Shown: positions 54,276 through 63,819, counted from the first letter of the stretch. The stretch is DNA of 64,000 nt from Leadbetterella sp040829825 (GCF_040829825.1 NZ_JBFOLH010000017.1); one strand, 5' to 3'. The notes: generated from the sequence alone by a model not told the origin. A program made the numbers and translations.

Positions 54276-54464
54276 ATGCAGCCCTCCCGTTCCGAAATAT
54301 TGATGGAAAAGCTAATCAGCAATTCATTGAGCTCCGAGGAGCTTGATGAGTTGCTGGCAGCCATGAAAGAACAGGAGGTACAGGAAAAAATATCGGTATT
54401 CCTGGAGCAGTATTTCAGGCATCTTTTGGAGCAGCTCAATGCAGAGGATGAAGGGGCGCAGTAA
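54276..54464 (+). CDS. Small protein resembling the sigma-binding head of FecR
   Basis: 62 residues, no membrane helix. The sequence EILMEKLISNSLSSEELDELLAAMKEQEVQEK resembles the N-terminal anti-sigma segment of Bacteroidota FecR proteins, which typically reads as LLxKYLxGxxSxEExxELLxxL followed by a short helix ending near a tryptophan. Here the chain ends shortly after (YFRHLLEQLNAEDEGAQ), without the membrane helix and periplasmic FecR domain. It follows PqaA by 3 bp, so it is probably cotranscribed with the sigma factor operon. Resemblance is by pattern and could be coincidence. Confidence 0.55.
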   Translation: MQPSRSEILMEKLISNSLSSEELDELLAAMKEQEVQEKISVFLEQYFRHLLEQLNAEDEGAQ

Positions 54465-54677
54465 GGAGGCGGCACTTGTTGGAGACTTATTTAACAAAAG
54501 AAAAAGGAAGCAAAGAAGAAAAAGCAGGGACTATTACAACAATAGTAGTAGTTTTATTCCTTTAATTAGTAATTTAATTGCTATCTGACTTTTGGAGGAT
54601 GAGTATCGTTAAAAACAGTGTGGGGCTTTTGGGTATAGAAGTGCCGGAGAAGATGTAGGATGAAAATATATATTTAG
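54465..54677. other. AT-rich intergenic boundary
   Basis: 213 bp without a supported gene. Composition turns sharply AT-rich here and stays so to about 59.4 kb. A 19-codon ORF at 54599-54658 is too short and poorly placed to call. Confidence 0.5.
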
Positions 54678-56363
54678 ATGAGAATAAGCGGTTGGGCAGG
54701 TAAGGTTCTGTATTTGGTTGTATCCCTTGTTATTTTGGTCTTTTTTCTTTTTAACTGTAAATATACTTATGACTTTCCTTATCTGGATGACTTTGATACG
54801 CCTGTAAATTTCCTCCGCAGGCTTATTGAAAATAATGGTATACAGGAAAAGTTAAAGATTTTTTTTGAATTTCACTCTGACCACAGGCTTTTTAATTTGA
54901 GAGTGGAGGTACTGATATACTATTTGTTGTTTGGGTATATTAACCTGCATACTATCACGTTTATTAACAACCTGTTTATCCTGTTTTCATTTTTAATTGT
55001 TGTTAAGTTTTTGAATAGAGGAGCCTTTACACCTCTTATCGTTTTGATTCTTGCTTTATTTTTATTCTCAAATTCTTATTTTACGGCTATTAATTGGGCT
55101 CATGTTTCCGCCAACTACGGCCCCGTAGTATTTTTTAGTATCGCGGGCTTGCTTTTATTTGAAAAAAACGGAAGTATTTCAGGGGTAAAACTAAGCTTAA
55201 TTTTTATTTTTTGTAGTATAGCTCTTTTTAGTTTTGGAAATGGAATCATCAGTTTTTTCTCGTATATTTTGCTTCTGATATATTTTAAACACTACCGGAA
55301 GGCGCTTATTTTTGCAGGTTTTACACTTCTTATTATTGGTGTCTTCTTTATTGATTATCAGAGGGCAACATATTTAGAAGAAGTGCATTGGGGAGTAGAG
55401 GGACTTTTGGCTAAAATGTTGGGATTTATAAGGCTGGTTGGAGCATTTTCTTTTATTAATGATGATTGGACTGTTATTCCCACAGTGACCGGAACAGTTA
55501 TATTAGCGGTTACACTTCTTCTCTTTTATCTTTCCTTTTTTAAGAAAGAAGAGAAAAAAACAAATAATGTGTATTTGTGGGCTGTTTATATTTTCTTTTT
55601 AGGAACATTACTCGCAATCGCACATGGCAGGATAAATAACTTCAATGAACTGAAAGAGGCATTTGTAGACAGATATAGGTTCTATTCACTTTTTGCCCTG
55701 ATTACTTTTGTATCAATTCTGTTTAATACTATAAATTTCCGCACTATCAGATATATAGGTTTTCTTATGGTTTTTGCAGCTTTGAGCTTTAATATTTACT
55801 CCTACTTAGCGGTCCATAAAGTAGCCTACAACAATTATTATAAGAAACTTTTGGTTTGTACTGAGAATAATTTTATTAATTTCAAAAGAGGAGTGTATTA
55901 TTATCAGGGGGATGACAGAACCATTGTAAAGTCATTGGCAGAGGTCTATGAAAAGAAACTTTTAAAGTTTAATAATAATGTACTGCAACAGGTAGATTTG
56001 GGAAGTAATGATGCCGGGGAAGTACAGTTAGATGTTAAAACAGATAGTGTTTACAGGCGGTATGGTAAAACGGTATTTTATGATAGAATGCTGTTTGTAA
56101 AATTAAAAGACCTGAGGTTTAAAAACCATAATTTGTCAGGAGCTTACCTGGCTTTGGAACATAATGAGGGTAAGGCCTATTATTATCCATTTTACCAAAA
56201 TTCTCATATTGGGAGAAATTTTGTCAAAGGGGGTGTGGGAGGATATACGGACCTGAATATGATTAATATACCTCATGGATTATATAAGGTTAAGGTGTTG
56301 GTATATAACGGCTTGAAGAACTATGAGGTTTATTCGAGCAATGAAGTTATCAGAGTTCTGTAA
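54678..56363 (+). CDS. Polytopic membrane protein, possible GT-C-like
   Basis: 561 residues. About eleven hydrophobic segments occupy residues 8-370 (for example VLYLVVSLVILVFFLF, LIVLILALFLFSNSYF, LALFSFGNG region), followed by a soluble C-terminal 170 residues. The first outside loop has an acidic motif DFPYLDDFDTP (about residues 32-42), the position where GT-C glycosyltransferases keep catalytic Asp/Glu residues. I cannot assign a family. Codon and base use are much more AT-rich than the upstream operon. No operon partner within 200 bp. Confidence 0.75.
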   Translation: MRISGWAGKVLYLVVSLVILVFFLFNCKYTYDFPYLDDFDTPVNFLRRLIENNGIQEKLKIFFEFHSDHRLFNLRVEVLIYYLLFGYINLHTITFINNLFILFSFLIVVKFLNRGAFTPLIVLILALFLFSNSYFTAINWAHVSANYGPVVFFSIAGLLLFEKNGSISGVKLSLIFIFCSIALFSFGNGIISFFSYILLLIYFKHYRKALIFAGFTLLIIGVFFIDYQRATYLEEVHWGVEGLLAKMLGFIRLVGAFSFINDDWTVIPTVTGTVILAVTLLLFYLSFFKKEEKKTNNVYLWAVYIFFLGTLLAIAHGRINNFNELKEAFVDRYRFYSLFALITFVSILFNTINFRTIRYIGFLMVFAALSFNIYSYLAVHKVAYNNYYKKLLVCTENNFINFKRGVYYYQGDDRTIVKSLAEVYEKKLLKFNNNVLQQVDLGSNDAGEVQLDVKTDSVYRRYGKTVFYDRMLFVKLKDLRFKNHNLSGAYLALEHNEGKAYYYPFYQNSHIGRNFVKGGVGGYTDLNMINIPHGLYKVKVLVYNGLKNYEVYSSNEVIRVL

Positions 56364-57125
56364 ATGGGCCTATATTAATTCTGCTTTGACCTATCAGCTA
56401 AAAGAAAAAAAGTGTTAAACGGTTTGCAATGAGTAACAGGCAAATCATCAGCGATTCGGTTTGAAATGCCCGGTTACTCAACATATAATCAGCGGCTAAC
56501 TCATTTCCGGCTGTATCACTCTGAATGTACTACCCGGTAAGGGTTTCTTTTTTAGCTGCAAATGCAGGCAGTAAGCCTATTATCTCACCCGGGAGTATTT
56601 TTTCTTTATTTTCCTTTAACAGGCCACAGAACAGATTACACCACAGGGTATGAGCAAAAAACAGGATCAAATATTTTTTTTCACTGCCATTCAATTTAGG
56701 GTAGCTATAACCTATAATTGGGATAGTACAACTAAATTTATTCTCCAAAACAAGAGGGGTAATTTTTTAAAACCTGGCAAAAATGCCCTTAAGCGCCTGT
56801 TTATGCCCTATTTTGAGTGTTTTTAGATTTTAGTTGGATGACCGTAATTTAGAATTAAAAATTAATCTCATTGGAGAATGCACCACGGGTGGGTGTTATA
56901 TTTGCAAACTTTCAGGCCAGGTAGGAATTATTGGTTTAGGAATAGTGGATCCTAACGTATTCAAAACTGCGGCATAGATCCGGAAGAATAGACCGGATTT
57001 ACTTTTGACATGGGAATTGAAAGAATTACCATGCTTACATGCGGAGTAAATGACCGGCAGTTATTTTTTGAAAACGATCAAAGATTTTTAAAACAGTTTA
57101 TAGAGATATAAAACGGGCTTTAATT
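56364..57125. other. Long AT-rich intergenic region
   Basis: 762 bp without a supported gene. A 72-codon frame on the minus strand (56530-56748) shows no family pattern and no promoter, and a 33-codon ORF at 57010 is likewise unsupported. TATATTTG at 56897-56904 is an exact TAnnTTTG match on the plus strand, but lies 222 bases before the next start, so a long leader would be needed. No repeat or transposon end was found. Confidence 0.5.
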
Positions 57126-59441
57126 ATGAACTTAATCTATAAAGAGATTACTTCAATATTCTTTTTCTTGTGTATTTGCACCTGTTCTTATGCTCAGTTG
57201 AGTATTCAGTTCCCGGTAGAGAGGTCTGTTTTTCAGAGAAATAACAATAATACGGGCAATGTTCATATTTACGGGAATGTGAAGCAGGAATGTGATAGAG
57301 TAGAAGCCCGTTTAATTGCCAGAAGTACCGGACAAGGTGTTTCTACTTCATGGACCACTATAGATTCTGAAGTAGCAGGAAAGGCTTTTTCTGGTAAAAT
57401 TCAGAGTGCAGGTGGGTGGTACAGGTTAGAAGTAAGAGGTATCAGGGGAGAAAACGTTCTGTTTTCAGGTACGGTAGAGAGAGTAGGAATAGGAGAGGTT
57501 TTTGTAATAGCCGGTCAGTCGAACGCTCAGGGAGATGGATCAAATCCTAATGCGAAGGGAGCCACTGATGACAGGGTAAATGCTTTTCAGCCCAATTATT
57601 ACAATGAGTATATAGATCGTTACGAAAATTTACCTGACTTCTTTAGTAATATTGCATTCACTAAAATTAACGCAAATACAAATATCGGGCCCTCAGGAGT
57701 TACACCCTGGTGTTATGGAGAGCTTGGGGATATGCTGGCCTCGCGACTTAACGTTCCCATCTTATTCTTCAATGCTGCCACTACGGGTACTTCATCCAGA
57801 GACTGGCAAATGTCAATCAATGGTGGATCTGCTTTATATGATCCTCGAATACCTTATTTGCCGTTTAAAATAACACTTCAGTCAATAAATAAGCTATTTG
57901 GAATCAGGAGTGTTTTATGGCACCAGGGAGAATTTGACACCGTGATAGGGTCGTCACAGGCGCAATATTATGATAATATCAAAAGTGTGATTGATAAATC
58001 CAGGGCAGATATTAATGCAGTTATACCCTGGGTGGTGTCCAGGGTATCATTAATTAATCAGGCGAAAAGTCAGGCTGTTATAGAAGCGCAGAACAGGCTT
58101 ATTGCGAATGTTACCGGAGTATGGGGGGGACCCGAAACTGACAATATTCAGCCTGCTCGCTACGACGGTGCACATTTTCAGAATACCTCAGGGAGTATGG
58201 GGCTTTCACAATTGGCTACGGCCTGGAATGGATCACTTACAGATAATTTTTTTGTCTCATCTTCTCCTGTTTTATCCGAGGATATTGTTAAACTGCAACA
58301 CAGCTGTTCAGGATCTACCGTGCGCCTCAGTACAAATCGTCAATTCAGTGATTACTATTGGAATAACGGCAACAGGGGAAGTTCACTAGAAGCCCGGGAA
58401 GGTTCTTACCAGTTTTTTGCCAGAGATGCTTACGGAAATATATACCAGACAAATGCAATTAATGTAGGAGATGTGTTTCCTGCTGTACCCGTTATAACAG
58501 CTCCTGAAGGTTTGCTGGGTTGTGAGGGCAAAACTCTTCCTTTACAGGTTGCATCATCCAAATACGAAGTACATTGGAATTCAGGGTATATCGGGAACAA
58601 TATAACGGTATCCAATGAGGGTAGTTATGCTGCTACCTACAGGTCTGCTCAAAATTGTTATTCAGCAAGTAGTCCTAATACACGTGTGAATTTTGTTAAG
58701 CCCCCTTTGAAGCCTACTTTGACGTTTATTAATAGTGATGGCAATGAGTGTGAAGGTAATTCTATTCGTGTAGCTATAACCAATGTGCAGGGGGGAAGTA
58801 TACAATGGAGTACCGGAGAAACTTCCAGTGAGATTATTTTAAACAGGAACCTGGATGAGCCCATAACAACTACACTCTACAGTTTACCTAACTGTCCGAG
58901 TCCGGTTTCTGATGTAGTGAATTATAAGTTTTTTCCTACACCGCCTTCTCCAACAATTATGACAGCAGGCCCTTTTTATCTTCATGCTGAGAATGCTTTA
59001 GATCAAGACTCATTTAACTGGAGTCTTAACGGAAGTATAGTCAGCGGAGGAGTCGGAGAGTATTTCCATTTAGAGCAGCCCGGGGTTTACAGAGTTCAGG
59101 CGGAGCATGCCTATACAAAGCTGAATGGGGGGGCATTGAAATGTATTTCGGGATTTTCCGATGAGTTTCTTGTAGATGGGAGTAATACGCTTACAGGCTT
59201 TAGCATTTACCCCAATCCGGTTTCAGATGGTTTGATAAAGATTACGTCAGATGGGGAGAGGCAGAACCTGGAGGTGTTTATACACGATATAACAGGTCGG
59301 GAGATTTATAAAACACATTACGATGTCATCTCTTATCCCAGAATGCTGGATTTGAGGTCGTATAATTTATCAGGTAAGTATTTTGTTGTGTTGAAATACG
59401 AAAATCTGTCCAAGACTTTTCCGATGGTCTTCGTGAAATAA
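57126..59441 (+). CDS. T9SS-exported SGNH/SASA-type esterase
   Basis: 771 residues with signal peptide (ending CICTCSYAQ). The SGNH hydrolase core is the sialate O-acetylesterase-like type: block I GQSNAQGDGSN with Ser132, block WHQGEFDT, and the catalytic dyad D347-G-A-H350 (ARYDGAHF). Residues about 390-680 are beta-rich repeats with Cys-x-G and WSTGE/WNSGY motifs like those of Ig-type or gliding-associated modules. The last 80 residues are a T9SS type A domain: FSIYPNPVSDGLIKIT, HDITGREIYK, ending MVFVK. It probably deacetylates or cleaves polysaccharide esters outside the cell. AT-rich like its neighbour. Confidence 0.88.
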   Translation: MNLIYKEITSIFFFLCICTCSYAQLSIQFPVERSVFQRNNNNTGNVHIYGNVKQECDRVEARLIARSTGQGVSTSWTTIDSEVAGKAFSGKIQSAGGWYRLEVRGIRGENVLFSGTVERVGIGEVFVIAGQSNAQGDGSNPNAKGATDDRVNAFQPNYYNEYIDRYENLPDFFSNIAFTKINANTNIGPSGVTPWCYGELGDMLASRLNVPILFFNAATTGTSSRDWQMSINGGSALYDPRIPYLPFKITLQSINKLFGIRSVLWHQGEFDTVIGSSQAQYYDNIKSVIDKSRADINAVIPWVVSRVSLINQAKSQAVIEAQNRLIANVTGVWGGPETDNIQPARYDGAHFQNTSGSMGLSQLATAWNGSLTDNFFVSSSPVLSEDIVKLQHSCSGSTVRLSTNRQFSDYYWNNGNRGSSLEAREGSYQFFARDAYGNIYQTNAINVGDVFPAVPVITAPEGLLGCEGKTLPLQVASSKYEVHWNSGYIGNNITVSNEGSYAATYRSAQNCYSASSPNTRVNFVKPPLKPTLTFINSDGNECEGNSIRVAITNVQGGSIQWSTGETSSEIILNRNLDEPITTTLYSLPNCPSPVSDVVNYKFFPTPPSPTIMTAGPFYLHAENALDQDSFNWSLNGSIVSGGVGEYFHLEQPGVYRVQAEHAYTKLNGGALKCISGFSDEFLVDGSNTLTGFSIYPNPVSDGLIKITSDGERQNLEVFIHDITGREIYKTHYDVISYPRMLDLRSYNLSGKYFVVLKYENLSKTFPMVFVK

Positions 59442-59563
59442 TCGCGCAGGAATACCCCGACGGATACACCTGGCTGTAGCTTATTTCAGCTTTCAGTCAA
59501 TAATAACGAAGCTTTTCGATGAGTTTACGGTTAACGAAGCGTTTATACACAGCTTAATCTCTT

Positions 59564-60718
59564 TCATTTGAGCGTAAATTGTTTCCTGTACTCACTTGGA
59601 GTGCACCCCTTCATTTGCTTAAACTGGCGCGAGAGGTTTTTGGTGTCGTTCATGCCCAGCTCCATAGCGATTTCGAATACATTCATATCGGTTTCCAGTA
59701 GACGGGCCGTCAGCTTTTCCATTCTCAGGTTAAAAATGTATTTGTATACCGGGAAACCGGTAATTTCCTGGAAGCGTTTTTCCAGCGTACGGCGCGAGAG
59801 CGGTACCTGTCTCACCACATCATTTACCTGGATGGGCTTTTCCAGGTTCTGGTGAATGAACTTCAGCACATCGGAGATGTGCTCATCATGGGTAGCATAA
59901 ATATCAGACGACTGCCGGGTGATGATCTGGGTAGGCTTAACCACGATATCATAGAAATCAGAGGTGCCGTTCCTGATCATGTGCTCCAGCAGGCGCGCTG
60001 CCTGGTACCCGCCGTTTTCGGCATCCTGGGCTATGCTGGAAAGGGGCGGATCAGAGAACTCACAGACCATTTCGTCGTTATCCACGCCCAGCACGGCCAC
60101 TTCCTGCGGGATAGAGATGCCCGAGTGGCGGCAGGCCTCGGTAATGTGCTGGCCCTGGTTATCGTCACAGGCCATGAGGGCTATGGGTTTGGGCAGCGAC
60201 TTCAGCCACTGGCTCAGGGCACTGGGCCGGTAATACCAGATGTTGTCGGAGTTGTCATTTTCAAAATAATGTACTTTGTAGCCCGCTTTGTTGATCCGTT
60301 CTTCGTAGCCTTCCGCCCTTTCTCTTGACCATACGATATTTTTAAAGCCGTAAAAGGCAAATTGCTTGAATCCCTTTTTCAGGAAATACTCGGCTCCCAT
60401 TTTGCCGGCCTCCTTGTGGTCGCCGGTGATGTTGGGGATTTCCGTGAAGCGCTCTTTAAAGTCCTGTGCAATGATGGGTATGCCGGCTTCAATAAAGGAA
60501 GCTACACGCGGATCATTGTACAGCTGCCCGATGATCCCGTCGGCACCCCATTCCAGGGCCCATTCCAGGATGCCGTCCATGCCCTTGGTTTCACGCTGAA
60601 AAAGAGGCATACGGCAAAATACCCAGGGGCCGTGCTCTTTGGAATACCGGGCTATTCCTTTCAAAAGTTCTTTGCTGTATTCTTCCGCAAAGTCAATCAT
60701 CAGGATGATCTTATACAT
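59564..60718 (-). CDS. XylR-type AraC-family transcriptional regulator
   Basis: 384 residues. The first 280 residues are a LacI-like ligand-binding domain (MYKIILMIDFAEEYSKELLKGI, GADGIIGQLYNDPRV, ALMACDDNQGQHITEACR), and the last 100 are an AraC-type double helix-turn-helix (PLSRRTLEKRFQEITGFPVYKYI, FEIAMELGMNDTKNLSRQFKQMKGCTPSEYRK). This fusion is the XylR type that senses a sugar. It is divergent from the GH97 gene with 217 bp between starts, so it probably regulates that enzyme. A -7 element lies at 60772-60779. Confidence 0.92.
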   Translation of the reverse strand: MYKIILMIDFAEEYSKELLKGIARYSKEHGPWVFCRMPLFQRETKGMDGILEWALEWGADGIIGQLYNDPRVASFIEAGIPIIAQDFKERFTEIPNITGDHKEAGKMGAEYFLKKGFKQFAFYGFKNIVWSRERAEGYEERINKAGYKVHYFENDNSDNIWYYRPSALSQWLKSLPKPIALMACDDNQGQHITEACRHSGISIPQEVAVLGVDNDEMVCEFSDPPLSSIAQDAENGGYQAARLLEHMIRNGTSDFYDIVVKPTQIITRQSSDIYATHDEHISDVLKFIHQNLEKPIQVNDVVRQVPLSRRTLEKRFQEITGFPVYKYIFNLRMEKLTARLLETDMNVFEIAMELGMNDTKNLSRQFKQMKGCTPSEYRKQFTLK

Positions 60719-60723
60719 GGGTT

Positions 60724-60756
60724 TTTTAGCTATGAGTGATGAGCTGTGAGCTATAT
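60724..60756. repeat. 7-bp-type repeat in the XylR/GH97 gap
   Basis: GCTATGAGTGATGAGCTGTGAGCTAT consists of GAGTGAT, GAGCTGT and GAGCTAT heptamers, related in style to the AGTTCCGAGT repeats but with a different core. It could also contain a regulator site. Confidence 0.4.
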
Positions 60757-60771
60757 GCTGGTTTGAGTTAC

Positions 60772-60779
60772 CAAATATA
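60772..60779 (-). promoter_or_regulatory. xylR-type gene -7 promoter element
   Basis: TATATTTG on the minus strand is an exact TAnnTTTG match, 54 bases before the regulator ATG. Confidence 0.45.
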
Positions 60780-60935
60780 CGGATGGGAAAGGTTTTACAG
60801 AAGTTTTCAGGAGAAGATTAACGGGTGCCGTTTTCCAAAAGACGGACGTGCAGGAGATTTGGAGGGTCGTTTTGTGTAGTCTTGATAAAGTACTTTCGCT
60901 ACTTGAAATTATTCAATTTTTTTAACCTGCTTGCT

Positions 60936-63041
60936 ATGAAGTACTTTTTCGGTTTGCTCCTGTGGATGAACGTGTTGGGATTGTCTGCCCGGGAAACCCT
61001 CAAATCTCCTGACGGAGATCTCGAATTAACGTTTTCGCTGGATCAGAAAGGAACACCCGTCTATGCGCTTACTTTTAAAGGGAAGCCGGTGATCCTGCCC
61101 GGTAAGCTGGGGATTGTGATCGCCAACGACAGCATCTCTCTCCGTGACGGTTTTACAATGACCGGAACCCGGGTGAGCTCGGTCAATGATTCATGGGTGC
61201 CGGTGTGGGGGCAGTCGAGCCGCATCAGGAACCACTATAATGAATTGGAGGTAACGTTATACCAGGAAAAGCGGGCTACGGAGATCCTGCTGCGTTTCCG
61301 GCTTTTTGACGACGGGCTGGGCTTCCGCTATGAATTTCCGAAACAAAAGAACCTGAATTACTTTATTATACAGGATGAGCTGACCGAATTCAGCCTGGCC
61401 GGCGACCACAAGGCATTCTGGCTGCCGGGAGATTACAATACGGAAGAATACCGGACCAGTACCACGCTTATTTCAGAGATCATTCCCCGGTTAAAGACGC
61501 GTACGCTGACGGTAGGTGAAAATTACCCGTTGTATGAGAATAAGGGCGTGTTTTCTGTGCAGAGCCCGCTGATGATGAAAAGCCCGGACAACCTGTACAT
61601 CAATATTCACGAGGCGGCCCTGGTAGATTACCCGGCCATGAGCCTGGAGCTGAACGACAGGAAGTTTAAAGTGCACCTGACGCCCGATGCCGTAGGCAAC
61701 AAAGCCTATATACAGACCGGGTTTACCACGCCCTGGCGTACTGTGCTGGTGAGCGACGATGCCCGCGACATCCTGGCCTCCAATACCATCCTGAACCTCA
61801 ATGAGCCCTGTGCGCTGGAAACCACCGACTGGATAAAACCCGTCAAATACGTAGGAGTCTGGTGGGAGATGTTTGTAAAAGGCTCTACCTGGGCATACAC
61901 CAACGAAACAAACACCAAGCTGGGCAAAACCGATTATTCGGCCCTTACCCCTAATGGAACCCACGGTGCCACGACAGAAAACGTAAAAAAATACATTGAT
62001 TTTGCCGCAAAGCATGGCTTTGACCAGGTGCTGGTAGAAGGCTGGAACGAAGGCTGGGAAGACTGGTACGGCCTCTGGAAAGAAGACGTGTTTGATTTTG
62101 TAACGCCTTACCCCGATTTTGACCTGGCTTACCTGCGGGATTACGCCCAAAGCAAGGGCGTAAGGCTGATGATGCACCACGAAACCTCAGCGGCGGCCAC
62201 CAATTATGAAAGACGGATGGGGGAGGCGTTTACATTCATGAACGATAACCGGTACAATGCGGTGAAAACGGGTTATGTGGGATATCCTATTCCGCGGGGA
62301 GAATGGAGAAGCGGACAGTGGATGGCCTCGCATTACCTGCGTGTGGTGAAAGAAGCGGCTAAGCATCACATCATGGTGAACTCGCACGAGGCGGTCAGGC
62401 CTACCGGGCTTTGCCGTACCTATCCCAACTGGCTGGCCCAGGAGTCGGCCCGGGGAACAGAATTTGAAGCTTTGGGCGGCTCGGCGCCGGATCACACCAC
62501 CATCCTGCCGTTTACACGCCTGGTGGGCGGGCCTATGGATTATACGCCGGGCATTTTCCAGCTTACGTTTGACTATTATAACCCCGATAATAACAACCGG
62601 GTACACACTACCCTGGTGAAGCAGCTGGCGCTGTACGTTACCATGTACAGCCCGCTGCAGATGGCTGCTGACCTGGTTGAAAATTACGAACGTTTCCCGG
62701 ATGCATTCCGGTTTATTAAAGATGTGGCCGTGGATTGGGACGAGACCCACATCCTGGAAGCAGAGCCCGGAGACTATATTACCATTGCCCGTAAAGCCAA
62801 AGGGAAAGCGGAGTGGTTTGTGGGCGGTATAACCGATGAAAACGGCCGGACAGCGAAAATCGACCTGGGCTTTCTTCCTGCAGGGCGTAAATTTACAGCC
62901 ATCATTTACGAAGATGCCAAAGACACGCATTGGGAGACCAACCCCATGACCTATAAGATCCGGACTGTGGAAGTTACCTCGAAAACGGTGCTGAGCCCGG
63001 TTCTGGCGCCGGGCGGAGGTGTAGCCATCAGCATTAAATAA
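60936..63041 (+). CDS. GH97 family alpha-glucosidase (SusB-like)
   Basis: 701 residues from the ATG at 60936 (MKYFFGLLLWMNVLGLSA), opening a signal peptide; a start 37 codons earlier would precede it with basic residues. GH97 motifs: LGFRYEFP, VGVWWEMF, VEGWNEGWEDWY, NSHEAVRPTG and GGPMDYTPGIF. Spacing of glutamates matches Bacteroides SusB: Glu416 (HHETS), Glu485 (SHEAV), Glu503 and Glu509 correspond in spacing to Glu439, Glu508, Glu526 and Glu532, the base, calcium ligands and acid of that inverting enzyme. So an inverting alpha-glucosidase of the SusB kind is likely. It stands outside a SusC/D operon and is divergent from the XylR-type regulator. Confidence 0.93.
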   Translation: MKYFFGLLLWMNVLGLSARETLKSPDGDLELTFSLDQKGTPVYALTFKGKPVILPGKLGIVIANDSISLRDGFTMTGTRVSSVNDSWVPVWGQSSRIRNHYNELEVTLYQEKRATEILLRFRLFDDGLGFRYEFPKQKNLNYFIIQDELTEFSLAGDHKAFWLPGDYNTEEYRTSTTLISEIIPRLKTRTLTVGENYPLYENKGVFSVQSPLMMKSPDNLYINIHEAALVDYPAMSLELNDRKFKVHLTPDAVGNKAYIQTGFTTPWRTVLVSDDARDILASNTILNLNEPCALETTDWIKPVKYVGVWWEMFVKGSTWAYTNETNTKLGKTDYSALTPNGTHGATTENVKKYIDFAAKHGFDQVLVEGWNEGWEDWYGLWKEDVFDFVTPYPDFDLAYLRDYAQSKGVRLMMHHETSAAATNYERRMGEAFTFMNDNRYNAVKTGYVGYPIPRGEWRSGQWMASHYLRVVKEAAKHHIMVNSHEAVRPTGLCRTYPNWLAQESARGTEFEALGGSAPDHTTILPFTRLVGGPMDYTPGIFQLTFDYYNPDNNNRVHTTLVKQLALYVTMYSPLQMAADLVENYERFPDAFRFIKDVAVDWDETHILEAEPGDYITIARKAKGKAEWFVGGITDENGRTAKIDLGFLPAGRKFTAIIYEDAKDTHWETNPMTYKIRTVEVTSKTVLSPVLAPGGGVAISIK

Positions 63042-63047
63042 ACAAAA

Positions 63048-63089
63048 TCCCCCTGTCCTGTCCTGGTACTTTCCGGAAGGGCAGGGGGA
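63048..63089 (+). terminator. Hairpin after the GH97 gene
   Basis: TCCCCCTGTCC pairs with GGGCAGGGGGA (one G-T pair) around an 18-base loop, starting 6 bases after the stop. No strong U-run follows; it also lies downstream of the convergent small membrane gene. Confidence 0.6.
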
Positions 63090-63149
63090 ATAAGGTTTCT
63101 CCGGACCGGCCGGCTGCTGAGGATAATTTTACCGGAACGGGGATTCCCC

Positions 63150-63419
63150 TCAGTGGAAAATCCCTACTGCCAGCTCTGCCCAGATCACTACCAGGAAAAC
63201 CAGGATAACACCGCACAGAATGAGCGCGGTGTTTTTGTTTTTTGTTTTCCGCAAAGTGAAATCACAGGCAATGGCCGTACCGTACAGCAGAACTCCTGCT
63301 ACCATAAAATCAGCAGGGGTCCAGTTAACCTCCTGCGTAAACTGCATAGCCAGCAGGGGAATCAGTAAAAGAAGGGTTGCCGTTGCAAATAGCGCAATAC
63401 TCGTTTGGTGCTTTGTCAT
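63150..63419 (-). CDS. Small three-helix membrane protein, unknown
   Basis: 89 residues with three hydrophobic segments (about 8-26, 37-53 and 63-84): ALFATATLLLLIPLLAMQF, FMVAGVLLYGTAIACDF and ALILCGVILVFLVVIWA, separated by a basic loop RKTKNKN. No family recognised; similar small proteins are common next to sugar-related genes in Bacteroidota. Convergent with GH97. Confidence 0.7.
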   Translation of the reverse strand: MTKHQTSIALFATATLLLLIPLLAMQFTQEVNWTPADFMVAGVLLYGTAIACDFTLRKTKNKNTALILCGVILVFLVVIWAELAVGIFH

Positions 63420-63819
63420 GATAATAGTATTAAAAGTACTTTTAAATACAAAGTAAACGAATTGAAATGAAAATGCAAAAAAAATTAGTCTTAAAAAACT
63501 TTAAGACTAATCCGATTTCAAGTGAATCTATACAACTTAATATTTTTTGGCTCCCGGCACCTTTCAGGTGAAACCTGCCGGGAGCTGCCCCTTACCGGGA
63601 AAATTTTTTAGTGGCGTATCATTCCCATAATACTCCGAAACAAGCAGGAAAAGCACGTAAGTCCGGTTATTCTTTAATTTATGCACGTTGTATAGGGGTT
63701 AACTTTTCGTGTCCGGTCGGCTAACCTGATACAAGTTTAATTTATTGAAAATTTATTTCCAAATAAAAAGACAGAAAATTTTATATTTTCAGTAAAAATT
63801 GAAAATATAATATAAAAGT
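63420..63819. other. Intergenic region with an unexplained hairpin
   Basis: 400 bp with no supported gene. At 63550-63585 a 10-bp stem (GCTCCCGGCA / TGCCGGGAGC) encloses an inner inverted repeat (CACCT/AGGTG). Neither side has the T-run order needed for a terminator. 63740-63815 is nearly pure A/T. No promoter with a clear target was found. Confidence 0.5.

Noticed and set aside
54599..54658. 19-codon ORF before the 561-residue membrane protein, after a GGAGG.
   Set aside because: The GGAGG is only one base from the ATG and the peptide is too short to support.
56530..56748. 72-codon minus-strand ORF in the AT-rich gap.
   Set aside because: No recognisable domain, no promoter element and no neighbour in operon spacing; left as unsupported.
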